From contig CM043875.1 in the NCBI GenBank assembly GCA_023846275.1, positions 4,275,569 to 4,339,568 of the forward strand: DNA of 64,000 nucleotides, given 5' to 3'. A program made the translations under genes and the position numbers. The notes below the pieces were generated by a model, which saw nothing but the letters and a program-made list of their open reading frames with translations, was not told the origin of the DNA and did no database searches. This DNA comes from Vanilla planifolia. Taxonomy: Eukaryota; Streptophyta; Magnoliopsida; Asparagales; Orchidaceae. The first letter of the stretch is position 1, and each line of letters opens with the position of its first letter. Of this stretch, positions 37,301 through 51,300 are shown one piece after another.

Positions 37301-40300
37301 ATCAGAGTGTCCATACTTTCTTGCCCACTAGCTTTATTCTGAGAAATATCTTCGAATTGTAAAATTTTCATTAGTAGCTTTGAAAATATGACCATGAGCT
37401 GAATTGATAACATTCATCAGAAATAGTTCAACCTGTACTTATCATCATTAAAGTTAATTATTTTTTCTATGATTTTAAATAAAGATGGATAACAATTTCA
37501 AGGAAACCACTATCTTGGGCTACTCATCTATAGAAACCATAAATTTATAAATCAAACAAGATGACTGGATAGATTTTGACAGCAAATATTGAACTCTTTT
37601 GGATACGTTCAAGTGTAATTTATGTATTTTACCACCATTTGTGTCCCTAGTTATTCAAAGTATCAAAGTTATAAACAATATTGGCGACTTTTCATCAAGA
37701 TTCTTGCTAAAGTTTGGAAACTTCATCAAGTTTCTCTAGCAAATTATGGAAGATAAACTAATGTTGGCAATTAATCAAGCAGCCTCTATATGGTGCCTCA
37801 ATATAAGCAAACATGACAAAAAACCTCTACTTCGACACTATTTTAATGTGAGAAAAATAACTCAAGTTCTAGTAACAAAGCATGAGATAACTTTTGCACA
37901 TGCCATCCAACACCTATATCTAAAATATGATCCAATATAGAAAAATACAAAAATCAACAATTTCAATAAAATCAAACTCCAAGTCACATGACAAAAACAG
38001 CCCTTATCAATTATCAATACTAGAATTTGGAAGAAACGATGTGAAAGTAATAAGAAGAAAAGGGATAGACAATAGATAATATGGCAAGATGTGAAAAAAA
38101 AAAATCTCAATAAAATATATTAAACATCTAGCATGACAAACTATATAAACAAATTCAAAGAAAACAAAAGCACGCCCAAAATTGAGATATTTAAAGGAAG
38201 ACAAAAATGACAACTAAAACAATTAGCTTAGCAAAAATAGAACATTTAAACAGATAAAAACCGATACTATGTCACTAAAAGAAAGAAAACAAAAATAGAT
38301 GGCTTTTAGTATGTGTATATACATCCATTCATGTGTGCATTTAGAGATATACATGTGTATAAGTGTACATGTCTGTGTAACAAAAGACAAATTTCTGCAG
38401 ACATTACAAAGAAGCTAAAACTATAAAGAGAACAAACCTGCTCCTCCAGTGCATGAAATTGATTTTCTTTCTCTCTAATATGATCTTGAAGATCATGAAT
38501 TGTTTTAAGATTCTGAACTTTTTCAGCCTCTGAGGTGTCCCGTTCTCTCCTGCACCAAAAGATTTTAATTAATTAATATCATATGCCATTAAATATTTTC
38601 TTGAATGTAACTAGTACAACGTTGATACAAAAGTTCCTATCCAAACAAAACACAGCATGTAACAACAAACCTAGAATAATGGCAAGTCGCCTTCACTCCT
38701 AATATAAGACAAACCTAGCCAAACAAGATTCATTATAACGTCCTCAAAGCAATCTGGTCCATCTTAAAACAAACACAACCACAACATAGATCATAATAAC
38801 AAAAGTAGCCTATAGTTTTGTACCATATTTACAGTTCCCACACATTTAACCATCAATGCCGAGTCAGATAAACCGTCCAAATACAAGTTATGTTGTGAGC
38901 AACACCAGAAAGTAAAGGGTGAGTTAAATGACGCCTGGGATACCAGTTACCTATAAACCAGATAAGTGCAATTTGTGAAGATCTCAAAAACTAAGTCATG
39001 AAAGAACAAAATATTGATTTTCTATTTTTTCGATAATAGCAGTCATCAAGGTTTGTCATTGTTCTTACACTTCAGTGTCAGCAGTTCTTCAATTTTCAGG
39101 TAAGAAAGTCCTTAATCACTAAGCTTCAATTCTAGATAGAAAGTAATTTACAACCATTTCTAAATCCCTTAATGATATTCTCATTATTGCCAAAACAATT
39201 TAGAAAGAAAAACCAATCATTGCAAGTGAGTAGGAAAAGGATAAAATTAAATGCAGAAAATAAAAATTGTTTTATAATACCATATATTTACAAACATAGA
39301 CAAATTTCTTTCAGGTATTATTAAAGCTGATAAGAACATAAACTATGCACCATCTTATAGCCAAAAAGATGAGAAAGATATGTTGTTATATATTAACATC
39401 TACGTGCTATTGTATCAAGAAATGTAATTTAAAATAAAACCAGTGCTACCCTTGTGGAAATACACTAGTTGCTCAAAAAGTGGATTTAGCAAATACAAGA
39501 GTTCATATGATTTCTATACAAAAAAAAAACAAATATCGATAGTGAAATGGCAGCTTTTGAGAAATCCCCAGAAGAAAAAAATTCACAAAACAACATACAA
39601 CCCCAATGAGTACAAATACAGAAAGGATCACATGTCCACACATGCAAGTTGAGTTAATATAATTGTGAAAGTAATAAATGTAAATAACATAATTTACTAT
39701 TTCACTGTGTATATTCAAAACTTTGGTAAATTTCCCTGCATGCGACATGCACTATCAAATAAGCACCTCCAAAAACTTGTTCGCAGACTGGTGGTTAAGA
39801 GAATCCAATCTCATTGAAACCAAGTAGTCAACCTTAGCATATGAAAGTGGAAAGATCAATTTGCCACAGTGCAAATACATTAGAAGTGACAATTGACATG
39901 CAAAATGCAGTAGCAATTACACAACAAAAGCCTAAAACAAGATAGCATGAAATTTTTAAAAGATGGATATGCAGAACGAACACAAGATTTACTTCAAATG
40001 ATTTTACTTGAATAAAGAGGGAGGGACTATCTCCTCACTATTCATTTACCAATTCCACTCAGAATATTGAAGTAAAGTGGGTGGTCAATTTATAAAAAAC
40101 ACAATGCACATCCCTGACACAGACAGTCAACCAAACCACTGGACAGCATATGATGCAAAGGCATTAGCACAGAAATAGTGATATTGAACCAAATGGCACT
40201 CAAACATAAAGAGGGAATCAAGTGCATAATATCCAATATTTTGAAAAGAAGCTCATGATTATAAAACATACTATCTTTGAACATATACAGAACATGAGTG

Positions 40301-43300
40301 GCATTACAACAACTTGTGCAAAAAATATGATAAAAATCACGGTCTGCACAACCTGCAGCAAGTAGATAACAGCAAAGTTTGAAGAATGGGTCATAAGGGT
40401 AAACAAAAACAGTTGCATACCCTAGCCTATTATGACTAGGTTGCAATCAACCTGAATAAGTTGGCATGAACTCTATCTCAAGACAAACCACATACCGTAC
40501 TCACTTAACTCAACAGTCCACTTTTGCAGTTCTCCAGATATTTGACGTGTCTAAAGTATTCCTAAACAGATAATCAATTGTAACCTTAATAGTATGAGCT
40601 TGGAAGTTAGATCATAACTTTTAAGCCTTCATAATGAATGAGATATGTTAGGAAATCCTCAATAGTTCTATAATATCAGACTAAGCTATGTTAGAAAAAC
40701 TTCCATATGTTTAAGATTGCAAAAGGAAACTTTCACCAGATAAGCCTTAAATTGTTAAAAAGTGTTGTATTCCTCGGCCCAATACAAGTTATTTTAGTAC
40801 TCTGAAGAACCATAAAAAGCAGTTGAAGGCCTGAAACGATGAAACAACCCAATGTGGCCACACCACCTGTTTAGCTTATGGATATTCTTAATAAATTTTG
40901 GTGATGACATCTTGGGAAATACCTTTATTTTGTCTAGGTTTGCTTCAATCCCTATATTGGATAACAAGTACACCAAGAAATTCTTAAAAGCCACCCCAAG
41001 GTGCATTTTAGCAGACAAAGCCACATCTCATATTTTTAAAGCATTTTAAAAGCCTCAACATATCTTCAAAATATCGTTCAATGCTATATCTCATCACAAG
41101 GATATCGTTAAGATTAGCCTCAACATTATGATAACTTTGGATCCCAAATATGACTACAATCGCAGTTAGATATGAAGCTCCTACATTCTTCAATCTAAAT
41201 GAAATCATCTAATAGTAGCAAGTATTATAATCTATACAATTAAAAAGCCTTCTTTAACATGATAGGCCATGCAAATCTGAAGACAATTGAAAAAGTATCC
41301 AAAATGTTCATGATCGAGTAATTTGAAGTTGAATTCACCAATGTGTATATCTCGAACCATATGATTTCATGTATATCGTGAGAAAAATCACATGCCTACT
41401 TAAATGAATGGTTACTGCACAGCAAATTAAGGTAAGCTGGTTTACTTGTCGATCTATATAGCAAGAGACTAAGCAAACACATTAACATGGTTTGGATGGG
41501 TAGTCACCACATCAACTCTTTCAAATACACTAAGGATTTAGCTTAACATCATGATACGCTTATTACTTCCATCACAAAGGTACATCTGTAACTGGGGAGT
41601 ACCATTATTCTCCCTTCTTTCACAAAAATACGTGATAGGGATTAACATGTAAGGCAACATCTTTATGCATGTAGAACGCATTTATTGCATATTACATGCT
41701 CAAAAGGGACAATGTGTACGTATTGCATATTGCATGCTCAACTCTTTCAAATACACTAAGGATTTAGCTTAACATCATGATACACTTATTACTTCCATCA
41801 CAAAGGTACATCTGTAACCGGGAGTACCATTCCTCTCCCTTCTTTCACAAAAATACGTGTTAGGGATTAACATCTAAGGCGACATATTTATGCATGTAGA
41901 ACGCATTTATTGCATATTGCATGCTCAAAAAGGACAATGTGATCTTTAGGATTGATTGTCCCTTTTAAGTATTGAAATGGGGTGATTGATAAACAAGGGT
42001 TCACTGTAAGTTAGAAGATCATCAAAGAGTAAAGAATGGTAATCAAACTCGTTAGCACATTCCTTAGGTGAGATCTTCCTTGGGTGAGATCTTTTATTTG
42101 GAGCTTACCACATTGTGAATGTATTGTAGCTGCATCTAATCATGACAAGGAGAAAAGTCCCCTAGGTCCTTATGAGGTTTCTTCCATGTTTTGATCCATA
42201 GGAGCTCTCCACACTTTATAGTTGGAGGAGCAATGACAATTGGAAAGAAGATTTTCATTGCTTAGGGATATAACCAACATGGCAATGATGAAGACAATAA
42301 TTTCATTCTTTCTAAGAGAAAAAATATCATTGCAAAATCAAAGAATACAACAACTTGATTAGTGATCAATATTTATCATGCATGCTAATGTATACAAAGA
42401 ACTGACCCGTCAATGGTTGGCATAAATTCGATAAATATATAGTATACTGCTTCTAATGGTGAGTGCAATGCATTTGCTCGATTATTAGGGTAGCTCAATG
42501 TTAGGGAAGAAAATGATCTTTCAAGAAAGAGGATTACAGTAAAATAGAGAAAATAAGAAAATCCCATAAAATCACCAACAAAAATGTTGAAGCAAAAAAT
42601 TGAGCACTAATCACCATCCAAAAAGATGACACCAAATCACCCAAAAAAAGAGAAAAAACATTTGTAGAATGCCGATGTTCAAATAAAGAATACTCCATGA
42701 ATAAAAAAAAAATCATGTTGACACTAGAACTTCAAATCATCACTAGTTTTGGAGTGTGGTTACAAATACAAGGGTATGATTGTGGTTCACAGATGATGAA
42801 GTACTATTCACAAAACTTCACCAAGTAACTTCACAATTCTCCTTAGGTTCACACAACTCAAGACCCCTTTACATGTAATAACCATTACTCTTCTATTGAG
42901 GGGAACTAAGTAGTGTCAAATCTAGTAGGAGCACCATTACAAAATCCAGTGAGGCAAGCAAAAGATAATATTGCTTAATATCTCAATGTCATATGGAGCA
43001 TAGGATGGGATTCTTCATCTATTGGATTGAACAATGTAGCACGCCATCAATATTTTTACAAGTTCAATCAGCATGTTCATACCAATTATCCACATCACAC
43101 TTTACAACTTTCAACATTACACTCTGTGCTGCAGTTAAGCAGCTGGAATACAATCTTGAGACAACATGCTGCTTCATTACGACAGAACCATAACTTGACC
43201 CTCAATTAAACACAGACCATGCTCCATAAGCTATCCGTTGTTGAGACTCAGCACTTAGAATAGCCACTTTCTTTCATAAGCTGTTTGCTTGGACGAATTG

Positions 43301-44503
43301 GAGTGCTAAGCTTCAAAACTTATAAGAGATATGTAGTACACTATGGGTAATACATGAAGGACTAGGATTACATATGTCATTTTTAGGAATTAACAATACT
43401 AATTACAAATTTAAGCCTACACAAATTGGAAATCTTAGAATTTGATAACGATGTATAGATATTACAAATAAATAACTAAATCTGCAAGTAAACCATCACA
43501 AAAATAATTGAAAGAAAAAACAAATAAGAAATAAAAGCATACCGGAAGATTGCTAACTCTTTGTTCTGTTCCCTAAAGAGATCTTCTTTAGCCCAAACCT
43601 AAACAGAAAAAGTGTGAGGAATACAACTCCCAAAGCCAGCCAAGAAGCATCCTGCCATAGAAGAAGAAAATTGGATTAAAAAGAACAAACCGCTTCACTA
43701 TCTATCTTAACTGCTTGTAATTCTCTTTCCTTTTCTGCCAATTTCAACTCCAATTCATGTATTTCTTGTTCTCTTTCATGTAGTTGCTCCTGCAAATTCT
43801 TAAATAACAGGCATCAAAAACAAGTGTAGGACAAGTATGCAATGCACATCAGCAGAACAAAATGATTGACATCATAGATAAAAATTGTGTAAAGAAGATA
43901 TGTCCATAATATGATAAAATCATCAAAACTAGAAAAGGGCCAGAACCTTTAGTTTAGCAGTTATATCAGCTTGCTCCTTTAGCTCATTACGGAAACTGTT
44001 TTGCATTTCCATGATCCCAGACCTAGCAATGGCTACGGCCCTAAGCTCAATCTCCATCTGCTGCAGTTCTTCCCTCTGACTCGAAACCTCCTGAAGCCGA
44101 CGCTGCAAAATATCTTCCTTAAGCTCCTCACGGTCAATGGAGATCGAGCTGAACTCAACCGATCCAATCCCCTGCTGCACCTTTCCACAGTGAAATCATC
44201 ATTCAAACAAAAAGCAACGCAAGTACGAAACAAACAAAAACAGTAAATTTCCCTCGCTGTTTAACTACCTCATAAATCGTTCTCTCGTCAGTCTGCCCCG
44301 ATTTGGCCTGGCCCGACTCCTATAAAATAACCTGATATCAACAACATTTTATTCATCTGACAGCAAGAGAGCCAACAAATCATTCTTACCTCGCTTCCGT
44401 TGTTCCGCAAGCAAAACTCCGATACGGCTCTCCATTCCCTCCTCTGCGGATGTTGCGAGGGAGGCACAGCAACTGACCCTCCCCGGCCGGCGGAAGCCTC
44501 CAT
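31334..44503 (-). CDS. Plant coiled-coil protein with C-terminal LOTUS-like block, uncharacterised
   Basis: Fifteen exons on the minus strand: 44503-44390, 44319-44269, 44180-43947, 43789-43691, 43598-43543, 38549-38438, 35768-35589, 35279-35037, 33388-33125, 33026-32829, 32746-32627, 32481-32200, 32115-32017, 31935-31448, 31367-31334. All introns are GT..AG; phases close to 2574 bases, 857 aa. Residues about 70-310 form a long Glu/Gln/Leu-rich coiled coil (ILQRRLQEVSSQREELQQME..). Residues 364-620 are low-complexity, Ser/Pro/Gln-rich (LHPFVMYPQGLPQS, HLQQQQ). Residues about 624-700 (LLACIVRAIP..RIRIST..YGKLDDFV..LFVIEGDHIHLREGAQ) look like a winged-helix LOTUS/OST-HTH-type domain. The tail ends QGRASGSGVISRR. 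I recall conserved but unnamed plant homologues; role unknown. Intact. Confidence 0.85.
36053..37048. repeat. Tandem duplication, about 483-bp unit (intron 6 of the coiled-coil gene)
   Basis: Units 36053-36535 and 36536-37048 match over their whole length with scattered differences and small gaps. Shared blocks include cagcacctcagttttgggca and ttttgtaacccaacttgcca. Confidence 0.9.
40790..41240 (-). mobile_element. Ty3/gypsy reverse transcriptase fossil (intron 5 of the coiled-coil gene)
   Basis: Minus-strand translations resemble the C-terminal half of a plant Ty3/gypsy reverse transcriptase and the start of the next domain. SFRLKNVGASY stands where the family has PFGLKNAGATY, and GIEANLDKIKVF and KFIKNIHKLNRW follow further on. 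It is broken in several places. No LTRs could be assigned, so the element's ends are unknown; it is an old fragment, perhaps Athila/Tat-like. Confidence 0.75.
41513..41942. repeat. Direct duplication with a 226-bp period (intron 5 of the coiled-coil gene)
   Basis: Copies 41513-41716 and 41739-41942 are nearly identical (both start caactctttcaaatacacta and end ggacaatgtg), separated by about 22 bases. The high identity makes this one of the youngest duplications in the window. Confidence 0.93.
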
Positions 44504-45393
44504 TCCGACCGACGGATACTTCCAACACCTTCACCGAGCTCCGCGTAGACGACGAACTGCCAACAGTGTCATCGTATTATTATACTTTGTCCCGTGCAGA
44601 CAACAACCAGATCATGAAAGTGTTCGAGAGAATCTAAGTTTCGACACCAGAAATCAGCTTCAAGAAACCCTAAACGCAACAAAGGAAGGAGTGCAGTGGA
44701 GGTAGGGGTTTAATTAGGTTTTTATTGGCGTGTGGATGGAATCCAGCACCTTCCGTTTCGGCTATTTTGCAGGGAAGAAGAGATTAGGCGACAATATATA
44801 ACAGAAAAGATGAGAAAATGGGTAAATACACCGAATGGAGAAGGTCCCGCCTCGTTTAGGCGCTTATGTTGGGCGACGGATCGAGGAGGGCGACACTGAG
44901 GGCAGGGCGATAGCTCTTCAGCCGTGCTGTGGCCCCCACGCCTAGCGGCTTGGAGACTTGGCCACAGGCTTACAATCACCGACGGTGACGTGATCCTTGG
45001 CCCAGTGGCTCCATGCGTTTGGATTTATAAATGGGTCAACATAAGCACGCTATTGTTATCTTAAAACTGAAGCTACTTATGTTTAAGAAAAAATCCCTCA
45101 GCCATAAAACTTAATTTAGCTAAAAACTACAGCAGAAATGTTGAGCAGGCTGCTGATTCTTTTATATATTTACCTGTTTCAAATAAAATTATATCTAAAA
45201 GCTTCCTAAAGACACGAGTAACTAAAATCTTTTAACACAACCTTGCATGTGACAGTTAAACACACATGAAACACGTTACAAGAGAAAATGGTAAATTCTC
45301 AACTGCATATTTATGCTAAGCTTTTGAAGCTCTATGCCTGTTGGAAACCCACAGTGAATAAGTTGTCTAATCAATCTAACGAGCTCATCTCCG
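44504..45393. other. Intergenic: coiled-coil gene promoter and RAD1 3' flank
   Basis: About 890 bases. The part next to 44503 up to about 44990 is GC-richer than the surroundings and fits promoter plus leader of the coiled-coil gene. The remainder is AT-rich 3' flank of RAD1. Confidence 0.6.
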
Positions 45394-48300
45394 TTACGAG
45401 TCGTTTATTGAAGCCTCGTCGTCTTCCTCAGTCTTGACAAAGAACTCAATGTAAGCTATTCGACTCGGCTGCTGCACCGAGTCGCTGCAAGTATGCTGGC
45501 CACCTGCTCTGAGGACAGACACCAGATGTTGGATCTTGAGCATTCCCCCTCTTCCAAAGGAAAGCTTGCTTCCCCTGTTATCCTTCAGAACACTGCTTGG
45601 TATGTTGGACGTCGTTGCCCTAACAAATTTATACTTATACCTGATTCCATTCCACCACAAAAAGGTTAATGAGCTCCATGAATTGTTGTTACCTATTTCT
45701 GCAGAGGTTAAGAAATACAAACCTGTATGAGAGCAGTCGATCGCATTGGAAGGCGACCAAGAGATCATTGCTTGAAAAATATTCCAAGTCTATCTGCCAA
45801 AAGAAACGAAGAAGGTGAAATAAAGGGCATTCGTGTTGAGAATTTTGGTAGCTAAAGCTTGTACTTGCAAGTCACCATGGCCCTCAGCTTTGAAGGTGAC
45901 CAAAGGAGGTTCGGGCTGGATGAGTATCATGATACTTGAACCAGGCCATTCAAGATCATCGATGGCTTCTTTGAGCACAGCGGACTTGAGAAATGTAGAA
46001 AAAAGAAGAATCAAAGCAGATGGAATAAAACGAAGTGAGGAAAGAATGTTAATACTCTGAGAGTCCATGAGGAGAATACCCTAACGGTAAAGCTTACAGG
46101 AACATTTCCTGCCGGCTCAAAATGATAGTCCCATGAAATGGTATCTGGGATCCTTGTTCTGATCTCTGCATAGGTGCAGGAATCCGGGGAATCCATTGAC
46201 CTAATCAAACAAACTTCCAATTCTAAAGCTCAATTTTAGAACAGGAATTTGGGGGAGAAAAATTAATTTTTTCCCATTAAATGCCTTTGCGGATCAGTCA
46301 TGAAGTTACAAATATGTAAAAAAAAAATATCATATTTACACTTAAAAGCCAAGTACCCTATCATTGAATTAGTAAAGATGGTCAGTAATTTGTAGATAGG
46401 ATCAAAAGTAAACATGAAAAATGAAAAAAGAAATGAATTACACTGTATGGCTGCTCCAAAACAATGGAATAGAAACAAATCTAAGCCTCACTTAATCTCA
46501 AGTGGATTCAGATAAAAAAAAAATTAGAAATTCGAGATAGAATTGGAATCACCCAATTACATCAATGTTTATGATTTTGGTAAGGCCAGTTTTGTCATAA
46601 TTTAATTTTCACTATGAAAAAAAGTCTTGTATTTTCTTAATTCAATCACCAAAATGATAATTCCCTTTGAACATTCAATTTTAAATTGTACGTGCTAAAA
46701 AAACATTTGCTGCTCTCAATTCCTCTTTTTTTTTTGTCAACATCATCTTATGATTGTTAGGCACTTTACCAACTCTAATGATGGAAGTTGAATAATACAA
46801 CCAATAATGTTTTGTTTATCAAGGTAAACAATCAAGATACATGTGCTTTTTTTAGGCTAACTTGTGATACTTTAAATGTGGTCATTGATCATACACATAT
46901 TGCTAGTTCAATATTAAAAATCTAGACACAAGTTGCTTTTTCAAGGATATCCAATACTATTTCATAAATTTCACAATAATCTAATAAGATAAAGTGCTAC
47001 TCAATTTTTATCTTATCTTTAGCAAACTATACCATTATAGATTTGATGGTAACAAACTGCAATAAAGAACGATCAAACTGTATGTAGATCCTTGCTATTT
47101 TGCTACTAAATTTGTCAACTTTCTGTTAGTTTTTTTGATACCTAGCAAGCAAATTGTTCGTAGCAAAGGTGCGAGCTGCGTCCAGAAGCTTTTCCAGATT
47201 CTCCATCGTGAAAACTATGCAACTTTGAAGATTTTTCCCCACATTTCTCTATTGTTGATGTTCACTCCTTATTACTTTTTTTAACTAACTCTTTAGTTCC
47301 TGAGATGCGATTGTAGAAACATTTTATGCTACAATTCCACTGTCACACAATGTATCAGGTTGCAGCATGTCCCATGCAAGCAAGGAGACATATCTCCAAT
47401 TCAAGAAAAGAGAATGCACATATTTATTTATTATTTAAAAATATAATTTATTTTTCAAAAACAAAATAGAGCCTTTTATTGAGATCTTGATACTTATTAC
47501 TATATCTTATGGTTTATGAGTTAAAATCACGACCTCTTAATTCGAATTTAAGTCCTTACACGAGTAAGGAATTAATATTATGCTGAATTATAAAATTTCA
47601 ACCAAAAAGAATTAATATAAAAATTATAGGGATAGCATTTTCAAGATTGAAATCATAATTATATTATTCTGTAAAATAAGTTGATATATCTAGTTAGGTT
47701 TAAAATATTCAATATTCATAAAGCAAGGTGATGTGCTAATGATGAGCTACCTCAAATGGAACATTTTAATATTTTATATCTATATGTAAAAAGCCCATCC
47801 AATCACATGCTCCTCTCTCTCCTTGTTGTCGCCTCGCCGCCGTCGTCATCTCATCGTGATCATTGTTGATGGAGATAATTTGAACATTTGCAACTATGTT
47901 TGCGTGAGGTCTTAACTTGTTATAAAGAGCTATCAGTATAATAAATCATGACTTTCCAAATTTGAGAAAATTGATTCCAAATTTTCTTTTTAGGATAAAG
48001 ACTTATCATGAGTTTTGTCTCTTCCAATAAACATATGCACCTATTGTTAATTATTCTCACAAGATTAAGAGGAACCTCTAGTCAAAAGCTCATCAACTTA
48101 GATGCAAATTAAGGTGACCTGAAATAAGGGAAATAGTTTGGGAGTAGAGAACAAATCCAATTAAATATCCTATGGTTTCATCATCCAACAACTAGCCTTG
48201 GTCATTTGGACATCTTTTTAATGGTAAGAAAATTTTCTTGTTAAGAATTATGAGTTCATTCAAAAAAGTTTCTCCAAAAGCTAATTTTAGTGAATCATTA

Positions 48301-51300
48301 ATGGATAGATGTAAGTAATCATGTCTTAACATGAAATCAATAGAAGGTTATTTATAAGATTCATATACAATGTAAATTAAACACTACCATCTATTATGGT
48401 TAGCCATTATACATTCTCATAAGATGGGTCATCTTATCAAGAACCCAAAATGTTATTGACAAGTGATATTGCCACACACTTCTATAGAATAAGGAATCTA
48501 ATTAGTTATGAATTATAAATTTTAAAGAATCTTGTGGCTTGACATAATCTTGATTGGGACAGCATGGTAAAAGTTTTAACATTTAAGAATTATGAAGGGA
48601 GGATAACAAGATCGATGAAATTAAGCATACCAAATGATTACAAAAAACTCAAGACAAAACCTAAGGTTTCAAACATGCCTAGAAATCAACAAGGGGTATT
48701 TCAAATTGAGACTGAGAGGTAATCGAAAGATTGACTTTTGTTCGGTAACATGAGAAATCTTGAATACGACTAATGTAATCAAAAGGAAATTTGATTTCAA
48801 GATAAAGATCAAGAAGTCAAACAAACTTAAAAATTGAGTACAAAGAAAAAAAATGGGCAAGACCATTATGGTCAAACATGTTGTTGATGTATAAATTAGA
48901 CTTAAGAGAATTTAATAAAAAGTTGTTGAAGTTAAAAATTTTAGAGAGTAAAATTACAAAAGAGAAAGAGATTTAGATCCTCACAGATTAATAAGGAGAA
49001 TGAAACATGGAGAGAGTAGAGGGCATCTCTTTGGTTATCAACCGCCCCTGAAATAGTCCTATAAGAGTATATTATAGCTAATGGAGCAAAAGACGTGTCT
49101 TTCTTTGAAACGTAGAAAATTTATAGCTGTTACTTCGAATGTGATTTAACTGTTTAGAGAATGTGCATGCATAGAGATAGATACTGTCATTTCATTGATT
49201 GTAGCTTAACTACCTTAGACATTTGCACAGGAGATAGAGTTATTGTCATCATTGAACTCCAACGGTAACGTCAATGATAGTTCCTGTGTCTTGGGTAAAG
49301 TATGTAAGAGCCTAAAAGAAATTCTTTTCGGAGTCAACCTGGAAGAACTTGAATGCAAGAGCTTTGACACCAATGGCTAGGACTCAAGAGTTTATCTTTG
49401 TGCACCTGGGCCTTGAGGGCTTGATCTCGAGTACTTGGATATCAAGAGTACGGGCTAAAGTGGCCTATTACTAATGCTTGCCACATAGTTGCTTTATAGA
49501 TCGACTACTATCACTAAATTAGTAAATTCTTGCACCTTTATTTAGACTTTGAATTCTTTATGCTATCTTTTATGTTACAATGAAGAGTTGTTACCAACTT
49601 TTGTAAGAACAACAATAAGGGTTACTGTGTAATTTTAAATTTGCATAGAGACAATAACTTATTTGATATGTTGTTTTGCTTTTTGCCCCTTAAATATGGT
49701 TGGCTAGTGTTTGTAATCTTTGCGAACTTGTTACTCATGAAAAGCAAAGGATTATTGACATGGGCCAACCTAACTCCATGCTAAGCATTTTGGATAAGCT
49801 TTTGATGAGAGGAAGCAAACCACTCAAATGAAAAAAGGAAGCCATGCTAAGTGTTTTGAATAAGCTTTAATGAGGGGAAGCAAATAACTCAAAAGAAAGT
49901 GGGAGGACATTGAAATTGAAGGTTCTTTGAAAAATCTAGCAATAGTGAATGTTCCAAGCTCCCTGATAATCCTTTGGTTGGAATTGAAATCGTTGTGAAT
50001 GCAAGGGTAACAATGCTCAAGCCAATTGTTCCTTTGATTGAAGGTCGTGGTCACATCAATGGATAGTCCATAAGGTGCTCAACTACTATGCCAATTTTCA
50101 TGTTGATCACCTCAAAAAGAGCCTAACCCCTTCTTTTTGTTGCACCAACCATCATCTCTAACTAAGTCTTATCCTAGAAGACTCCCTCTATTATACCAAA
50201 CATCCTCAACAACTACACCTCAACCAAGAAGAGCCTCCCTTTAATAGCATCCACCCCAAGGCAGTGCTTTTCAAACCTCATCTTGTTAACCCAAACATCC
50301 TCTTATGAGATGGAAACTCTCCCGCGTGTAGCCTTCACTAGTTATTAGCAAGTCCATATGCTTCTTCCTGCTTAGACCTTGTTTGCACAGCTCTGAGGGA
50401 GCTTTTCTTATCCTAATTCATCATCATTTGAGCCTCTGCTTCCTCTAATTGCCACAACAACTTGGCATTCCTTTACTAAGTCTAGTCTCAAGCAACCCTT
50501 GCTCCCAAGAGGAGAAGAGCACTATGGCCAAATTGGCAACCTCCTTACATGACTCTTAGGCCTGATAAGAAGCCTCAATTTCTACACAAGAAATCTATTT
50601 AGCTCAAAAGCAGCCCCTCCTTCAACAAGTTATAGTCAACTAAGTTAAAGGGCAACCATGCTATCCTAAAATACCCCTTTAGAAGATTACTCCTCATCAT
50701 AAGAGATAATCTCAATTGAGATTCAATCTCCTTTGTTTTTTTCTAGCCTAGTTCTTAATCATAAATGTCTACCAAAGAGTCTTAACATCAAACTCTATAG
50801 GCAATTTTTTCATGTCCAAACACCCAATAATAGACATCATCCAAAATTTGCTAATTGTGCAGAAAGAACCTTCTGAGACTAACTCAACCACACTTAGATT
50901 CACATCAATTGGCCACCTAAAGTCCCAATTACTTAGGGTTGGCTCAACCTTACCCAAAAATTTTCTGTTGTTCCATCCCCTACTAAGAGGCTTTCCTTTT
51001 CCTTCCTCTCCAAGAGTACAATAGACCTCCAAGCGACCTACCAATTGTCATTGCCTGTCACCAGTGTATTTGATAGCAAGAACCTGTTCACAACGACACT
51101 ATCCCACCAATGCCAAATAAGTCTTCTTCTATTTCTTCATTTTTCCACCAACTTATAGAAGATTATTATCTCATCAAGTCAAGATCCATCACCAAAGGTG
51201 AGGAATGAGGCACTGCTCAATACTTCAAATTGATTTAATAATTCTATCTCACCTTCACTCATATTTAAAGCTATACACGTGTCTTGACTATTGCAATAAT

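Noticed and set aside
50769-51044. 91-codon minus-strand frame in RAD1 intron 3
   Set aside because: No family recognised; it overlaps a repeat-like region and is not bounded by splice sites that fit RAD1.
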